A DNA stretch of 64,000 nt from JAKFWF01 sp031374115 (lineage in GTDB: Bacteria; Pseudomonadota; Alphaproteobacteria; Rhizobiales; Hyphomicrobiaceae): the NCBI GenBank assembly GCA_031374115.1, contig JANMNO010000027.1, positions 1 through 64,000 of the forward strand, read 5' to 3'. Position 1 is the stretch's first letter. Each line of letters begins with the position of its first letter. Below, in pieces: positions 7,214 to 15,942 of this stretch. The notes under the pieces were generated by a model that did no database searches, was not told the DNA's origin, and was given only the letters and a program-made list of their open reading frames with translations. The translations under genes were made by a program, and so were the position numbers.

Positions 7214-8358
7214 GTGGTGCTCATGCGTATGTCGAGGTCGGACAGTTCGTGTTTGATTTCGGCCAGCGTAACGAGGCCGACGCAAGCCCGCGCACCGCGC
7301 TCGGCGGTCTCGTTCCGCGCGAGCTTGCGCGCCAATATGACCGCCGGTGTGGTTGGAATGTAGGGCCCATGACCTTGCCGGGCTGTCAGGTGCCAGGCGA
7401 TAGACGTGGGCTTCCCGGCCTGATCCAGCCCGCTCACGACAACGAACATTCCGCCCACATCCGACCCTAGAAAACCGAGGGCGCGCTTGGCGGCGAGCAG
7501 GGGCTTGGTCAACCGCTGCGGCGACGCTATCAATCCCCAGCGGCTGGGCCACGACAACACCCACATACCTAGATGAAACATCGTGATCTCGACCCCCGCC
7601 TTGAACTCGATGGTGTGCAGGCTCGAGTATCGTTCGGCAAACAAGGTCAGATCCGGCACGTTGCAATAGCCCATCCATCGATTGCCGAACTCTGGGAAAC
7701 GATAACGAGAAAGTCCCTGCCAACCATGCACGGTGTGCCAACGACCATCGCGCTTAAGCTGAAAAGGTTTGCCGATGGCGCCGAGTATCGATGCTGTCGT
7801 CGCAGGTCCAGGATCAAAGCTGTTGCCTGGCGAAACGCCGTGACGGATTGCATCGACGCGTTCGAGACTTGAAGCGAGGTCATCCAGCACGGCCCCCGAG
7901 ATTGCCGGAACGGTGCTGGCGCCACTCACCGCGAGTACGCCTCTGGCTCGTGCCGCGGCGTCGAGCGCTTCGTCACCGGCAAACCCCAAGACGAAATCGC
8001 TCGCATCCGCCAGATCGATGTAGTGCGCATCGATTTCGATTGCCGCGCGAGCGAGCGAATAGTCTTGCGCTTGAAATGGGCCCGAAGCGTTGATCACAAT
8101 CGAGGGGGCGAGGGCCGAGAGGGTTGCAATGTCGACGCTGGTGGCGTCGATTGCGTGTGCTGCGATGGCGGCCGGGCTAATACGCTGCAACTCGGACGCT
8201 GTCGCCTGAGCGCGCGCCAGCGATCTTCCGGCGACGATGATTTCGAAGTCGGCCTCGCGCGCTAGCCGCTCAACGGCTCTGGAGCCGAAAGCACCATAGC
8301 CGCCAACGATCAGTATGCGCGTGGGCTTGGCTGGTTCCCCCGGCCGTGAGTGCGTCAT
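7210..8358 (-). CDS. Saccharopine dehydrogenase-like NAD(P)-binding protein
   Basis: The 382-residue protein opens with a Rossmann nucleotide-binding loop (ILIVGGYGAFGSRAVERLA) followed by IIVAGRS at the end of the second strand, the layout of saccharopine-dehydrogenase-like oxidoreductases. A conserved NASGPFQAQDY and HYIDLADASDFV follow. The C-terminal half (about 180-382) differs from true lysine-pathway saccharopine dehydrogenase, so the reaction is unknown. It overlaps the alpha/beta hydrolase gene upstream and the DUF4166 gene downstream, by four bases each, which indicates one operon and a shared pathway. Confidence 0.8.
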   Translation of the reverse strand: MTHSRPGEPAKPTRILIVGGYGAFGSRAVERLAREADFEIIVAGRSLARAQATASELQRISPAAIAAHAIDATSVDIATLSALAPSIVINASGPFQAQDYSLARAAIEIDAHYIDLADASDFVLGFAGDEALDAAARARGVLAVSGASTVPAISGAVLDDLASSLERVDAIRHGVSPGNSFDPGPATTASILGAIGKPFQLKRDGRWHTVHGWQGLSRYRFPEFGNRWMGYCNVPDLTLFAERYSSLHTIEFKAGVEITMFHLGMWVLSWPSRWGLIASPQRLTKPLLAAKRALGFLGSDVGGMFVVVSGLDQAGKPTSIAWHLTARQGHGPYIPTTPAVILARKLARNETAERGARACVGLVTLAEIKHELSDLDIRMSTT

Positions 8359-9152
8359 TCGACCGGGTGGCGGCCAAGAAACTCGATCACATGACGTGCG
8401 AACGTTTCCGGCTCTTCATTGTGCAGCATATGCGACACGCCCGGCATGACGATCAGATCCGAACCTTTGATCTCGTTGCTGATCACCTCGGCTGCAGCTG
8501 GCGGTGTCGCCGGATCAAGCGCACCCACGATGATGCACGCCGGTAGGGGGATCGCCTTCAGTCGAGCTGTGACATCGAGGTGCCGGATCGCCTCACACCA
8601 GCCGATGTAGCCGTCGGCAGGCGTCGTAAGGATCATCGTCTTTAACCGCTCAACCAGCGCCGGACGCTCCGTCAAAGCAGCAGGCGCCACCCAACGCGCC
8701 ATCGCGCCATCGACGACACTGGTCATGCCGAGCTTACCAGCGTTGGTGATGCGTTCGTCCCACAGCGCTTTGCCGGCCGGCGGTGTTTGGCTCGATGTCG
8801 AGACGAGACAGAGCGAATGACAGCGGTCGGCGTGGAGCAATCCCAGATATTGCCCGATCATACCACCCATCGACAGGCCGAGGAAATGCGCCTTGGCCAG
8901 CCCGAGCTTATCCATCATGTGCACGACGTCACCGGCGAGTGTCTCGAAACGATAAGGACCCTTCGGCGCATCCGTTTTTCCATGCCCGCGCGCATCGAAA
9001 CGGATGACACGATACCGGTCGTTCAGCGCTGCGGTAAGCTCGTCCCAACAGGTCAAGTTGGTCGCCAGCGGGTGGTGCAGAATGACGGGTGTTCCGGTCT
9101 CCAGACCGCTGACATCCACGTTGAACTGAATACCGTTGGCTGAAACCTTCAT
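8355..9152 (-). CDS. Alpha/beta hydrolase, 3-oxoadipate enol-lactonase-like
   Basis: The 265-residue protein has the full alpha/beta hydrolase plan: the oxyanion region HHPLATNLTCWD (residues about 26-37), the nucleophile elbow GLSMGGMIG with Ser near residue 94, an acid in GALDPATPP and the catalytic His in GVSHMLHNEEPE. The sequence is closest in style to PcaD-type enol-lactonases, but similar enzymes hydrolyse many esters and lactones, and no protocatechuate genes are nearby. Its stop overlaps the start of the dehydrogenase-like gene, and it begins 17 bases after the UPF0114 gene. Confidence 0.82.
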   Translation of the reverse strand: MKVSANGIQFNVDVSGLETGTPVILHHPLATNLTCWDELTAALNDRYRVIRFDARGHGKTDAPKGPYRFETLAGDVVHMMDKLGLAKAHFLGLSMGGMIGQYLGLLHADRCHSLCLVSTSSQTPPAGKALWDERITNAGKLGMTSVVDGAMARWVAPAALTERPALVERLKTMILTTPADGYIGWCEAIRHLDVTARLKAIPLPACIIVGALDPATPPAAAEVISNEIKGSDLIVMPGVSHMLHNEEPETFARHVIEFLGRHPVE

Positions 9153-9169
9153 GCGATGATCCTTGAAGT

Positions 9170-9745
9170 CTAGTGATCTTTGGACGGCAGCTCGCCGGAC
9201 TTGGGCATCGAAGTCGTGTCGGATTTCACACCGTGCGCAGCGATGCGATCGGTCAACGCGAGTAGCACACTGGATACGACGAAGACTAGGTGAATGCCGA
9301 CGTACCAGGCAAGTTCACGGTCCGTAATCGATTTGAGCGACATGAATTGCTTGAGCAGTTGGATCGCCGATATGGCGACGATCGACGACAGCAGCTTGAG
9401 CTTCAAACCGGTGAAATCGATCGTGCCCATCCATTCCGGCCAATCGCGGTGCTGCGAGTGATCGATCTTGGAGACGAAGTTCTCGTAGCCGGAAAATATC
9501 ACGATCACCAGCAAGGAGCCGGTGAAGGTCATGTCGACAAGGCTTAAAACGCCGAGGATTACCTCCGGCTCGGACGCTGTAAATGCGGTTGATGAGATGT
9601 GCCAGAATTCCTGTGCGAACTTGATCAGAAGAACGATCAGGATCAGCGCTAAACCGCCATAAAATGGTGCCAGCAACCAACGGCTCGCAAACAGCGCTTG
9701 CTCGAACGCTTTCTCGACTGCTCGGTGGGGTCTGGCGGGTTCCAA
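9170..9745 (-). CDS. UPF0114 (YqhA) family membrane protein
   Basis: The 191-residue protein starts with EKAFEQALFASRWLLAPFYGGL, characteristic of the UPF0114/YqhA family, and has four predicted membrane segments (about residues 23-45, 62-90, 115-133 and 146-166), with the family motifs DMTFTGSLLVIVIFSGYENFVS and GLKLKLLSSIVAIS. Function is unknown. It is the first gene of a possible four-gene minus-strand unit with the hydrolase, the dehydrogenase-like protein and DUF4166. Confidence 0.88.
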   Translation of the reverse strand: MEPARPHRAVEKAFEQALFASRWLLAPFYGGLALILIVLLIKFAQEFWHISSTAFTASEPEVILGVLSLVDMTFTGSLLVIVIFSGYENFVSKIDHSQHRDWPEWMGTIDFTGLKLKLLSSIVAISAIQLLKQFMSLKSITDRELAWYVGIHLVFVVSSVLLALTDRIAAHGVKSDTTSMPKSGELPSKDH

Positions 9746-9841
9746 TGCAACGCTCCTCGTTACTTCGCGTCGGCCTGGTCACGAAGGGTAGACTTGGTCA
9801 CCAAGGATAGAAATGCGATCGAGATCATCCAACCGTTTGGG

Positions 9842-11158
9842 TCAGCGGGTACGCTGTGCCGTATTTCGCTTGAGACCAGGTGCCGGTTGGCCGTCGCGCA
9901 TCGCCAGCGCCCTAATTTCCGCCTTCCTTCGCAAGTCTTTCCACCTCCGGCAACTCGGCAGGTTCGGATCGCACACTGCCTCGACCGTTACTGCGGCTCC
10001 GAGGTTTGACCGGCCTGGCAACTGGCTCTGCGCCGTCCGCTGCAGTCCGTTGGCGTGTTGCGGCTGTAACGGGTCGTCTTGGGGGACGCGTTGGCGTTGC
10101 GGTATTTGGCTCTGCAAGCGGAACCGGCGCAGGAGCAGAGATGGTTGTGCTTCCGGTGATGGTGACGCTGTTAGCTCCGATGCCGCCGCCGCCCGGGATT
10201 GTCGAGGCAGCGGAAACCACCGGTCCTGCAGGCGTAACATCGCTTGCTGGCGCGGCGGATGCGACGACTTGCTCAACTGCTGCTGGACAGCTGTGGTCAG
10301 CAGATCCCACTCGGATACCGCGGCGAGGGTTTCGCCGCACACCGCTAAAGGGCCTGGAGCGGCCCCCTCCTCTGGGGCCGTTGCTTGGATGTTGTATCGC
10401 TTGTCGCAGATGCCAACTTGGGGCGGCAGCTGCGTCTGCTCGAAGGCATCGAAGCCCTCCTTGAGGTTAGCCCAGAAAGGCAACCACTCGCTGCTGGCGT
10501 AATGCTGCATGTTCACCGGCGTCATGCGAAAGGGGAACACGTGAACCTGAACTCTATCCTGGCCGGACTTCAATGCTCGTTCCGCCAAATCGTAGATCTC
10601 CGCAATCACCGTGTTCGTCATCGCAAAGCATCCAATCGACGAGCAACCGCCATGTACGAGGATGTATGATCCGGTGCGCTGCATCGACTTGTCGAAAGCG
10701 TTTGGAAAGCCAAGGTTGAGCGAGCGTGGATGGCGGCCGATCAGATGCAACTGCTGCCGCGTGACCTCGTAGAACCCCTCGGGTGTCTGCTTGTCACCCT
10801 CATGGATCTTCGGGCCGATGGTCCCCGACCAATGGCAAATTGGATAGATGTCGAGCAGAACGAACCGGTTGCCCGAACGCAACCAAATCTCGAGTTCGGA
10901 CTCGGCCTTGAAGATCCGAATGAAGATGGCATCGCCCGCTTTCAATCCTTTCGCCGCAAGGCGCTGTTCTAGATTGCCGATGTCGGGCGTGCCGGGCAAC
11001 GGCAGGCTGCCGACCGCTGCCGCGCGCTGGCGCTCGACGCGATCGGGGGCGACGTCTTTCAACTCGATGGTAACGGCGGTCGCTGAAATCGCACTGCCGA
11101 GCAGCGCAAGTGCGGCGATTGCCACCCGGGACCAATATCCGGACTTTAGCTTTCGCAT
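9842..11158 (-). CDS. L,D-transpeptidase (YafK type), secreted; suspected frameshift in the tail
   Basis: YkuD/YafK enzymes act on peptidoglycan stem peptides in the periplasm. From ATG 11158 (GAGAGG about ten bases upstream) the product is 438 residues. It has a signal peptide (VAIAALALLGSAISATA), and the catalytic motif HGGCSSIGC with His169 and Cys177. After about residue 275-295 the in-frame sequence becomes rich in Gln, Arg and Leu and looks out of frame. The neighbouring minus-strand frame, ending at 9912, instead encodes a Pro/Ala/Thr/Val-rich tail with sensible codons. I suspect a single-base frameshift or sequence error near 10,200-10,370, so the true end may be 9912. It is the third of three tandem paralogues. 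Confidence 0.78.
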   Translation of the reverse strand: MRKLKSGYWSRVAIAALALLGSAISATAVTIELKDVAPDRVERQRAAAVGSLPLPGTPDIGNLEQRLAAKGLKAGDAIFIRIFKAESELEIWLRSGNRFVLLDIYPICHWSGTIGPKIHEGDKQTPEGFYEVTRQQLHLIGRHPRSLNLGFPNAFDKSMQRTGSYILVHGGCSSIGCFAMTNTVIAEIYDLAERALKSGQDRVQVHVFPFRMTPVNMQHYASSEWLPFWANLKEGFDAFEQTQLPPQVGICDKRYNIQATAPEEGAAPGPLAVCGETLAAVSEWDLLTTAVQQQLSKSSHPPRQQAMLRLQDRWFPLPRQSRAAAASELTASPSPEAQPSLLLRRFRLQSQIPQRQRVPQDDPLQPQHANGLQRTAQSQLPGRSNLGAAVTVEAVCDPNLPSCRRWKDLRRKAEIRALAMRDGQPAPGLKRNTAQRTR

Positions 11159-11334
11159 TCGTGCAAAGCCTCTCGCGTACATTTTACACTGGCCGGAAAC
11201 GCCTATTCATTTGCCGCTGCCAACGCAACGTAGCAGTTCGAACAACGCTTGCGCACGGCAAAATCGTCGCTTCGCTGTGGACGCTGCGAACTTAACGCTC
11301 TCGCTGTGGCCGAATGGGTTCGCAGCTTTTTGCC

Positions 11335-12171
11335 TCAGTCACACTTTTCTGCCTTAGTCGCGTCCGCTGCTCGCACGCTCGACGGCCCTTTGACGTCGTA
11401 GCGGCGACCACAAACTGAGATTTCAGGCAGCTGTCCGGTCGTCTCGAATGCGTCATACCCTCTTTTGAGAGTCTGCCAGAATGGGGCGGCATCATGCGTG
11501 GCGGTAGCCGTCATAGCGTCTGTGGTCATGCGGAACGGGAAGACATGAACGTGAATCCTTTTCTGACCATTAGCGAGCGCACCGGTGATGGCTTCCCAGA
11601 GCTCATCGATGATTGCATTCGTCATCGCAAAACAGCCGATTGAAGAGCATCCGCCATGGACCATCAGCAAAGATCCGGTGCGCGCGTTAGCCCGGTCGAA
11701 TGCATTGGGAAACCCCAGGTTGAATGAGCGATGCCATCGGCTCTGGGGATTCAACGCTTTGGCATCGACAGCGTAGAAACCTTCGGGCGCCTGCCGGTCG
11801 CCCTCGCGCAACTTTGGCCCCAGCCGTCCCGACCAGTTGCAAACCGGATAGGTTGCGAAATGCTGGAAACCGTCACCGCGCTTCACCCACAATTCGAGCT
11901 CAAATTCGCGCTTGAAGAGGCGCATGAAGATCGGTGCGAACGGCGCGAAACCGGCGGTCTGCAAACGCTCGTTTAAGCGCCCGAGCTCGGGCGTGCCGGG
12001 CAGGCTTTGACCCGCCAGAAACTGGGCAAAGTTATAAGCGCGCTTGCGATCGGTCCGCGCATCCTCGGCTTCAATGCCGACGAGATACACGGCAATCGCC
12101 AACGCGCAGATGAGACCGAGTGTAAACCATCCAGCGATAGCGCCGCGCAAGCCGCGTCTATTCGAGGCCAT
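11335..12171 (-). CDS. L,D-transpeptidase (YafK type), N-terminally membrane-anchored
   Basis: This 278-residue paralogue has a short basic N terminus and one hydrophobic helix (residues about 11-32) with no obvious signal-peptidase site, so it is probably a single-pass inner-membrane protein facing the periplasm. The YkuD/YafK domain follows: IFMRLFKREFELELWV, YPVCNWSGRLGPK, GDRQAPEGFY and the active-site motif HGGCSSIGC with His172 and Cys180. ATG 12171 is used; an adjacent GTG at 12174 is in frame. It lies 31 bases downstream of the lipoprotein paralogue and is probably co-transcribed with it. Confidence 0.85.
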   Translation of the reverse strand: MASNRRGLRGAIAGWFTLGLICALAIAVYLVGIEAEDARTDRKRAYNFAQFLAGQSLPGTPELGRLNERLQTAGFAPFAPIFMRLFKREFELELWVKRGDGFQHFATYPVCNWSGRLGPKLREGDRQAPEGFYAVDAKALNPQSRWHRSFNLGFPNAFDRANARTGSLLMVHGGCSSIGCFAMTNAIIDELWEAITGALANGQKRIHVHVFPFRMTTDAMTATATHDAAPFWQTLKRGYDAFETTGQLPEISVCGRRYDVKGPSSVRAADATKAEKCD

Positions 12172-12202
12172 CACGCATCAATCCATCGTGGTGTTCCGCG
12201 GC

Positions 12203-13207
12203 TCAGTGTGGCATTGGCCCTGACGCGGGCGTCGACGCCTGCTTGCTGCTTTGGCTGAAGCCTAACATCGAAGCAAAACCCAAGCCCATTCCAGAGCCCG
12301 CCGACTTGCCAGGTTGCATGGCACTCGCCAAGCCGCGCATTTTCGGGCCCGGCGCAATGACGCGCTCGATGTCGGCCATTTGCTCCTTCGCTGCCGGCTT
12401 GAAAGGTTCCGGCACGTCGCGTTCGTAGGCGGGGCACATCTGCTCGGCATCGAGTTTCGCTGGCTGGATGCCACCGCGCCACTTTGGATTGACGACGTAT
12501 CGGCGTTCGCAAACGGCGATCGCTGGCACTTGCCGGGACACCTCGAAGTAGTCGTACCCTTCCTTCAGCGTCGCCCAAAACTTTTGCGCCGGATGTTTCG
12601 GGTATCGGGCGAGGTTGGCCTGTGTCATGCGAAACGGAAAAGCATGCACCTGGAAGCCATCCTGGCCACCGATGAAGGCCTCGCGAGCGAGGGCGTAGAT
12701 TTCCTCGATCAGCGCGTCGGTCATGGCGTAGCAGCCGGCGGATTTGCACTTGCCGTGCACCATTAGGAAGTCGCCGGAGTGTTTGTTCGCGCGATCGTAA
12801 GCGTTCGGATACCCCATGTTGAACGCCAAATGGAATTGCGAGTTCGGGTTCATTTGATGACGGGCGACCGAGTAAAACCCTTCCGGGGCCTGCTTGTCGC
12901 CTTGCACCACTTTTGGCCCGACATCGCCCGACCAATTGCAAATCGGATAGCTCTTGAAATGGTGGAAGCGCCCGTCTTCGCGCTGCTTCCAGACTTCGAG
13001 TTCGGATTCTTCCTTGAAGATGCGCACGAACATCGGCGCGTTCGTCTTCATCTGCTTTTTGCCGAGCAGCATCTGCGTGTCCTTCGACAGCGGACGCAGA
13101 TGCGGCGGCACGTCAATCTGGCTGCAAGCAGCCACGATGACGCCGGCTAAAATCACAAGGCTTATGCGAGCCAAGCCCCCAAGGCCCAGACGGTTAGCGT
13201 TGTTCAT
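12203..13207 (-). CDS. L,D-transpeptidase (YafK type), predicted lipoprotein
   Basis: From ATG 13207, preceded by GGAAGG, this gene encodes 334 residues. The N terminus is a lipoprotein signal (LVILAGVIVAAC) with Cys28 as lipidation site. The YafK domain has RIFKEESELEVW, YPICNWSGDVGPK, GDKQAPEGFY and an active site HGKCKSAGC with His151 and Cys159. After the domain comes a tail of about 90 residues rich in Ser, Gly and Pro. Cleaving or forming crosslinks to meso-diaminopimelate residues is the family role; the substrate here is not known. It is the first of three tandem paralogues and lies 188 bases after accA. Confidence 0.87.
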   Translation of the reverse strand: MNNANRLGLGGLARISLVILAGVIVAACSQIDVPPHLRPLSKDTQMLLGKKQMKTNAPMFVRIFKEESELEVWKQREDGRFHHFKSYPICNWSGDVGPKVVQGDKQAPEGFYSVARHQMNPNSQFHLAFNMGYPNAYDRANKHSGDFLMVHGKCKSAGCYAMTDALIEEIYALAREAFIGGQDGFQVHAFPFRMTQANLARYPKHPAQKFWATLKEGYDYFEVSRQVPAIAVCERRYVVNPKWRGGIQPAKLDAEQMCPAYERDVPEPFKPAAKEQMADIERVIAPGPKMRGLASAMQPGKSAGSGMGLGFASMLGFSQSSKQASTPASGPMPH

Positions 13208-13395
13208 TCTACCTTCCAGGCTGATCAAGCGGATACACCGTGCCCCTGGCGCACACCGATCACCTAGTCCCTCAAATGTTAACACCCAGTTAAGGTTAGC
13301 GAGCTTTAAACCTAATTCGCCAACACAACAAGGTACTTTCAACCACTCAGAACACTCAGTTCATCCTCCGATTCGGGCGATTTTCAGGTCGTCGC

Positions 13396-14388
13396 TCAAA
13401 TCGCTAAACCGATTGCCATGAAGCGGTCCTGCCGCTGGCGTCGAACTTGGGCCGGCGTTACACCGTCGAACTCGCCCAACGCCTTGGCGATCGCGCTGCC
13501 GGTGGCCTTGATGGTGCCGTTGCGATCGCGATGCGCGCCGCCGAGCGGCTCTGGTATTATGCCATCGATCACCTTCAGAGCAAGCAAGTCCTGGGCGGTG
13601 ATTTTCATGTTGGTGGCGGCGTCGATCGCACGCGCCGAATCGCGCCACAGGATCGTTGCCGCGGCTTCCGGCGAGGCAACGGTGTAGATCGCATGTTCGA
13701 GCATCAAGATGCGGTTGGCCGTTGCGATCGCGACCGCGCCGCCCGAGCCCCCCTCGCCGATGACGACCGAAATGATCGGCACGCCGAGGCCCAGGCAGAC
13801 GTCGGTCGAGCGTGCGATCGCTTCGGCCTGGCCGCGCTCCTCGGCGCCGATGCCGGGATAGGCGCCAGCGGTATCGATCAAGGTGATCACTGGCATATCG
13901 AAGCGCTCCGCCAACTCCATCAAGCGGATTGCCTTGCGGTAGCCCTCGGGTTTCGCCATGCCGAAGTTGTGGCGAATGCGGCTTTCGGTATCCGATCCCT
14001 TTTCGTGGCCGATAACCACCACCGAACGATCGTTGAAGGTGCCCATGCCGCCCATGATGGCAGCGTCTTCGGCGAAGTAGCGGTCGCCGGCAAGTGGCGT
14101 GAAGTCGGTGATGAGCGCGTTGACGAAGTCGAGCGTGTGCGGCCGTTCGGGATGGCGAGCTACCTGGGTCTTTTGCCATGGTGCGAGCTTGGAGTAGGTG
14201 TCAACCAACGCTTGGTGCGCCTTCTGCTTGAGCCTCGAGATCTCTTCGGCAATGGAAACCGAATTCTCCGCGGCATGCAGCGTTTGAAGTTCGGCGACCT
14301 TGCTCTCGAGTTCGGCAATCGGCTTTTCAAAGTCGATATACGTGCGGATCGGTTGTCGGTCGGCTGTTATCTGAGTTTTCTCGTTCAA
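13396..14388 (-). CDS. accA: Acetyl-CoA carboxylase carboxyltransferase subunit alpha
   Basis: The protein matches AccA throughout: YIDFEKPIAELESKV at the start, then IGHEKGSDTESRIRHNFGMAKPEGYRKA, DTAGAYPGIGAEERGQ, VIGEGGSGGA and YTVASPEAAATILW. With AccD it transfers the carboxyl group from carboxybiotin to acetyl-CoA to make malonyl-CoA for fatty acids. I place the start at TTG 14388, with AGGTG just upstream, giving 330 residues; similarity begins about 14 residues later, and an ATG at 14460 is the in-frame alternative. accD, accB and accC are not in the window. The downstream genes are L,D-transpeptidases. Confidence 0.95.
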   Translation of the reverse strand: MNEKTQITADRQPIRTYIDFEKPIAELESKVAELQTLHAAENSVSIAEEISRLKQKAHQALVDTYSKLAPWQKTQVARHPERPHTLDFVNALITDFTPLAGDRYFAEDAAIMGGMGTFNDRSVVVIGHEKGSDTESRIRHNFGMAKPEGYRKAIRLMELAERFDMPVITLIDTAGAYPGIGAEERGQAEAIARSTDVCLGLGVPIISVVIGEGGSGGAVAIATANRILMLEHAIYTVASPEAAATILWRDSARAIDAATNMKITAQDLLALKVIDGIIPEPLGGAHRDRNGTIKATGSAIAKALGEFDGVTPAQVRRQRQDRFMAIGLAI

Positions 14389-14573
14389 AGGTTCACCTGA
14401 TTGCAAAGCTCCGGCGTGCCGCCGCTGTCCGGACGAAATTTCATGTCGCTTGAAGCGCATTCGCCATGGTGGACGGGCTCAAGTCAAGTTTCCATCGGCC
14501 CGGATTGAAAATCGGCACTTCATCGGTAGATTACCTGAAGTATGGCTCAGGAGCGTCGCGCGGGGATAACTTT

Positions 14574-15032
14574 ATGACAAAATCGAAAGCGGCAGCCCCG
14601 TTGGCGCGCTATGCAGCCTGGAAACGGAAGGGCGATTTCGTGTTCCTGTCGGGCATCATCGCGGTCGATCCGGTGGCTGGAAAAATCGTCCGCGGCTTCG
14701 ATGATATACCCGAGCATGCGCAGCAAGCCATTGGCCGCACAGGGGAATTCTCCGTCGACGTGATCCAGGGGCCGATCCTGTCGCAAAGCTGGGCCGTGTT
14801 CGACAAGATCCGCGCCACTATGGAGGACGCTGGCGGCTCGATCGACGACGTGTTCAAACTTGTACAGTATTTCAAGGACTTGCGCGATTACCCTTTATAC
14901 AACCAAGTGCGGCGGCAATTTTTCCCCGCCGATGCGCCGGTTTCCACCGTGGTAGAAGTAAGCGGCATGCTGCCGGTCGCGGATATTCTCGTCGAAGTCG
15001 AGGCCACCGCCTATTTGCCGCTCAAAAGCTAA
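14574..15032 (+). CDS. RidA/YjgF family protein lacking the deaminase arginine
   Basis: The 152-residue protein has the Rid fold pattern: FVFLSGIIAVDP, VFDKIRATMEDAGGSIDDVFKLVQYFKDL and PVSTVVEVSGMLPVADILVEVEATAY. In RidA the segment PARS-x-VEV supplies the arginine that binds the 2-iminoacid carboxylate; here the matching position is Ser in PVSTVVEV, so imine deaminase activity is doubtful and it belongs with the Rid4-7 type groups. ATG 14574 has GGGGA a few bases upstream. It converges on the creatininase-family gene, only three bases from its end. Confidence 0.82.
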   Translation: MTKSKAAAPLARYAAWKRKGDFVFLSGIIAVDPVAGKIVRGFDDIPEHAQQAIGRTGEFSVDVIQGPILSQSWAVFDKIRATMEDAGGSIDDVFKLVQYFKDLRDYPLYNQVRRQFFPADAPVSTVVEVSGMLPVADILVEVEATAYLPLKS

Positions 15033-15035
15033 TGT

Positions 15036-15824
15036 TCAGGCCAGTCGATCAAGCCGGAACGTCTCGACGTCGCGCAGCAACTTGATGAACTCGAGAGCCT
15101 GGAATTCGGCGGTTGCGCGGCCCTTTTCAGCCGTGCCTTTCGAGGCATCGCCAGCTGCCCCCGACGCGTGCAAGTCCTGCGCGATCCAGGCAAAAGCGTT
15201 AAAGCCGGTCGGCCGCAGAATGTCGAATTCCTTCGCGATTTCAATTGTTGCCGGGGCAAAATCCGCGGCCAGATCCATATGCACGAGCTCGGGCCGGAAA
15301 TGCAGCATCAACGACGTCTCGATGTCACCGGCATGAATGCCCACCACCGCCTCCCGATCGGTGAAAAGTCCCGCCGGAATGCCAAGCCGCCGCCACGCTG
15401 CCGATACAACCAGCATCTGCAGCCGTACCCTCAACTCGCGCGCGACGATGCTCAGAATATCGACGTTACCGCCATGCGAATTGATGAACACCAGCTTGCG
15501 CAAGCCGGCGCGATGAACCGCCTCGCCGACCTCCGTCCAGGCGCGGATCGCCGTTTCCGCCGTGAGCGTGATCGTGCCGGGCGACCGCAGATGCTCGTTC
15601 GATTTGCCGATCGCCTGGGTCGGCAGCACCAGGATCGTCAAATCATCGGGCAGCCGCTGCAGCACTTCGGCAATCATCCCGTCTGCAATCATGGTATCGA
15701 CGCCAACCGGCAGATGTGGACCGTGCTGCTCGGTGGCCGCGACCGGCACGACGGCGATGGTCCGCTCCGCATCGAGGCCCGCGAAATCCGTAGTTTTTAG
15801 CTCGTTCCAATAAAACTTGCGCAT
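15036..15824 (-). CDS. Creatininase family amidohydrolase
   Basis: The 262-residue protein has the metal-binding motifs of the creatininase family: VAATEQHGPHLPVGVDT (Glu, His, Asp), FINSHGGN (His) and HAGDIETSLML (Glu). The family hydrolyses cyclic or linear amides, including creatinine, formamidopyrimidines and mycofactocin precursor peptides; nothing here tells which. ATG 15824 has AGGAC upstream, and 15869 is an in-frame alternative. Next to a Rid-type protein it may act in nitrogen-compound catabolism or damage clearance, which is inference. Confidence 0.85.
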   Translation of the reverse strand: MRKFYWNELKTTDFAGLDAERTIAVVPVAATEQHGPHLPVGVDTMIADGMIAEVLQRLPDDLTILVLPTQAIGKSNEHLRSPGTITLTAETAIRAWTEVGEAVHRAGLRKLVFINSHGGNVDILSIVARELRVRLQMLVVSAAWRRLGIPAGLFTDREAVVGIHAGDIETSLMLHFRPELVHMDLAADFAPATIEIAKEFDILRPTGFNAFAWIAQDLHASGAAGDASKGTAEKGRATAEFQALEFIKLLRDVETFRLDRLA

Positions 15825-15942
15825 AAGAAGTCCTAAAGCCCTGGCGTCGCCTTGTTTCACTCTCCCCATTGCATCGCGCCTTGCAACCCTCTTCTATGGA
15901 ACTCGTGGGCGGGGAAAGCCGATCCGATATGGAGTAAGCGAT

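Noticed and set aside
12171..12941. 256-residue minus-strand frame overlapping the lipoprotein L,D-transpeptidase
   Set aside because: Same strand but a different frame; Arg-rich composition and no motifs, while the other frame has the full catalytic domain.
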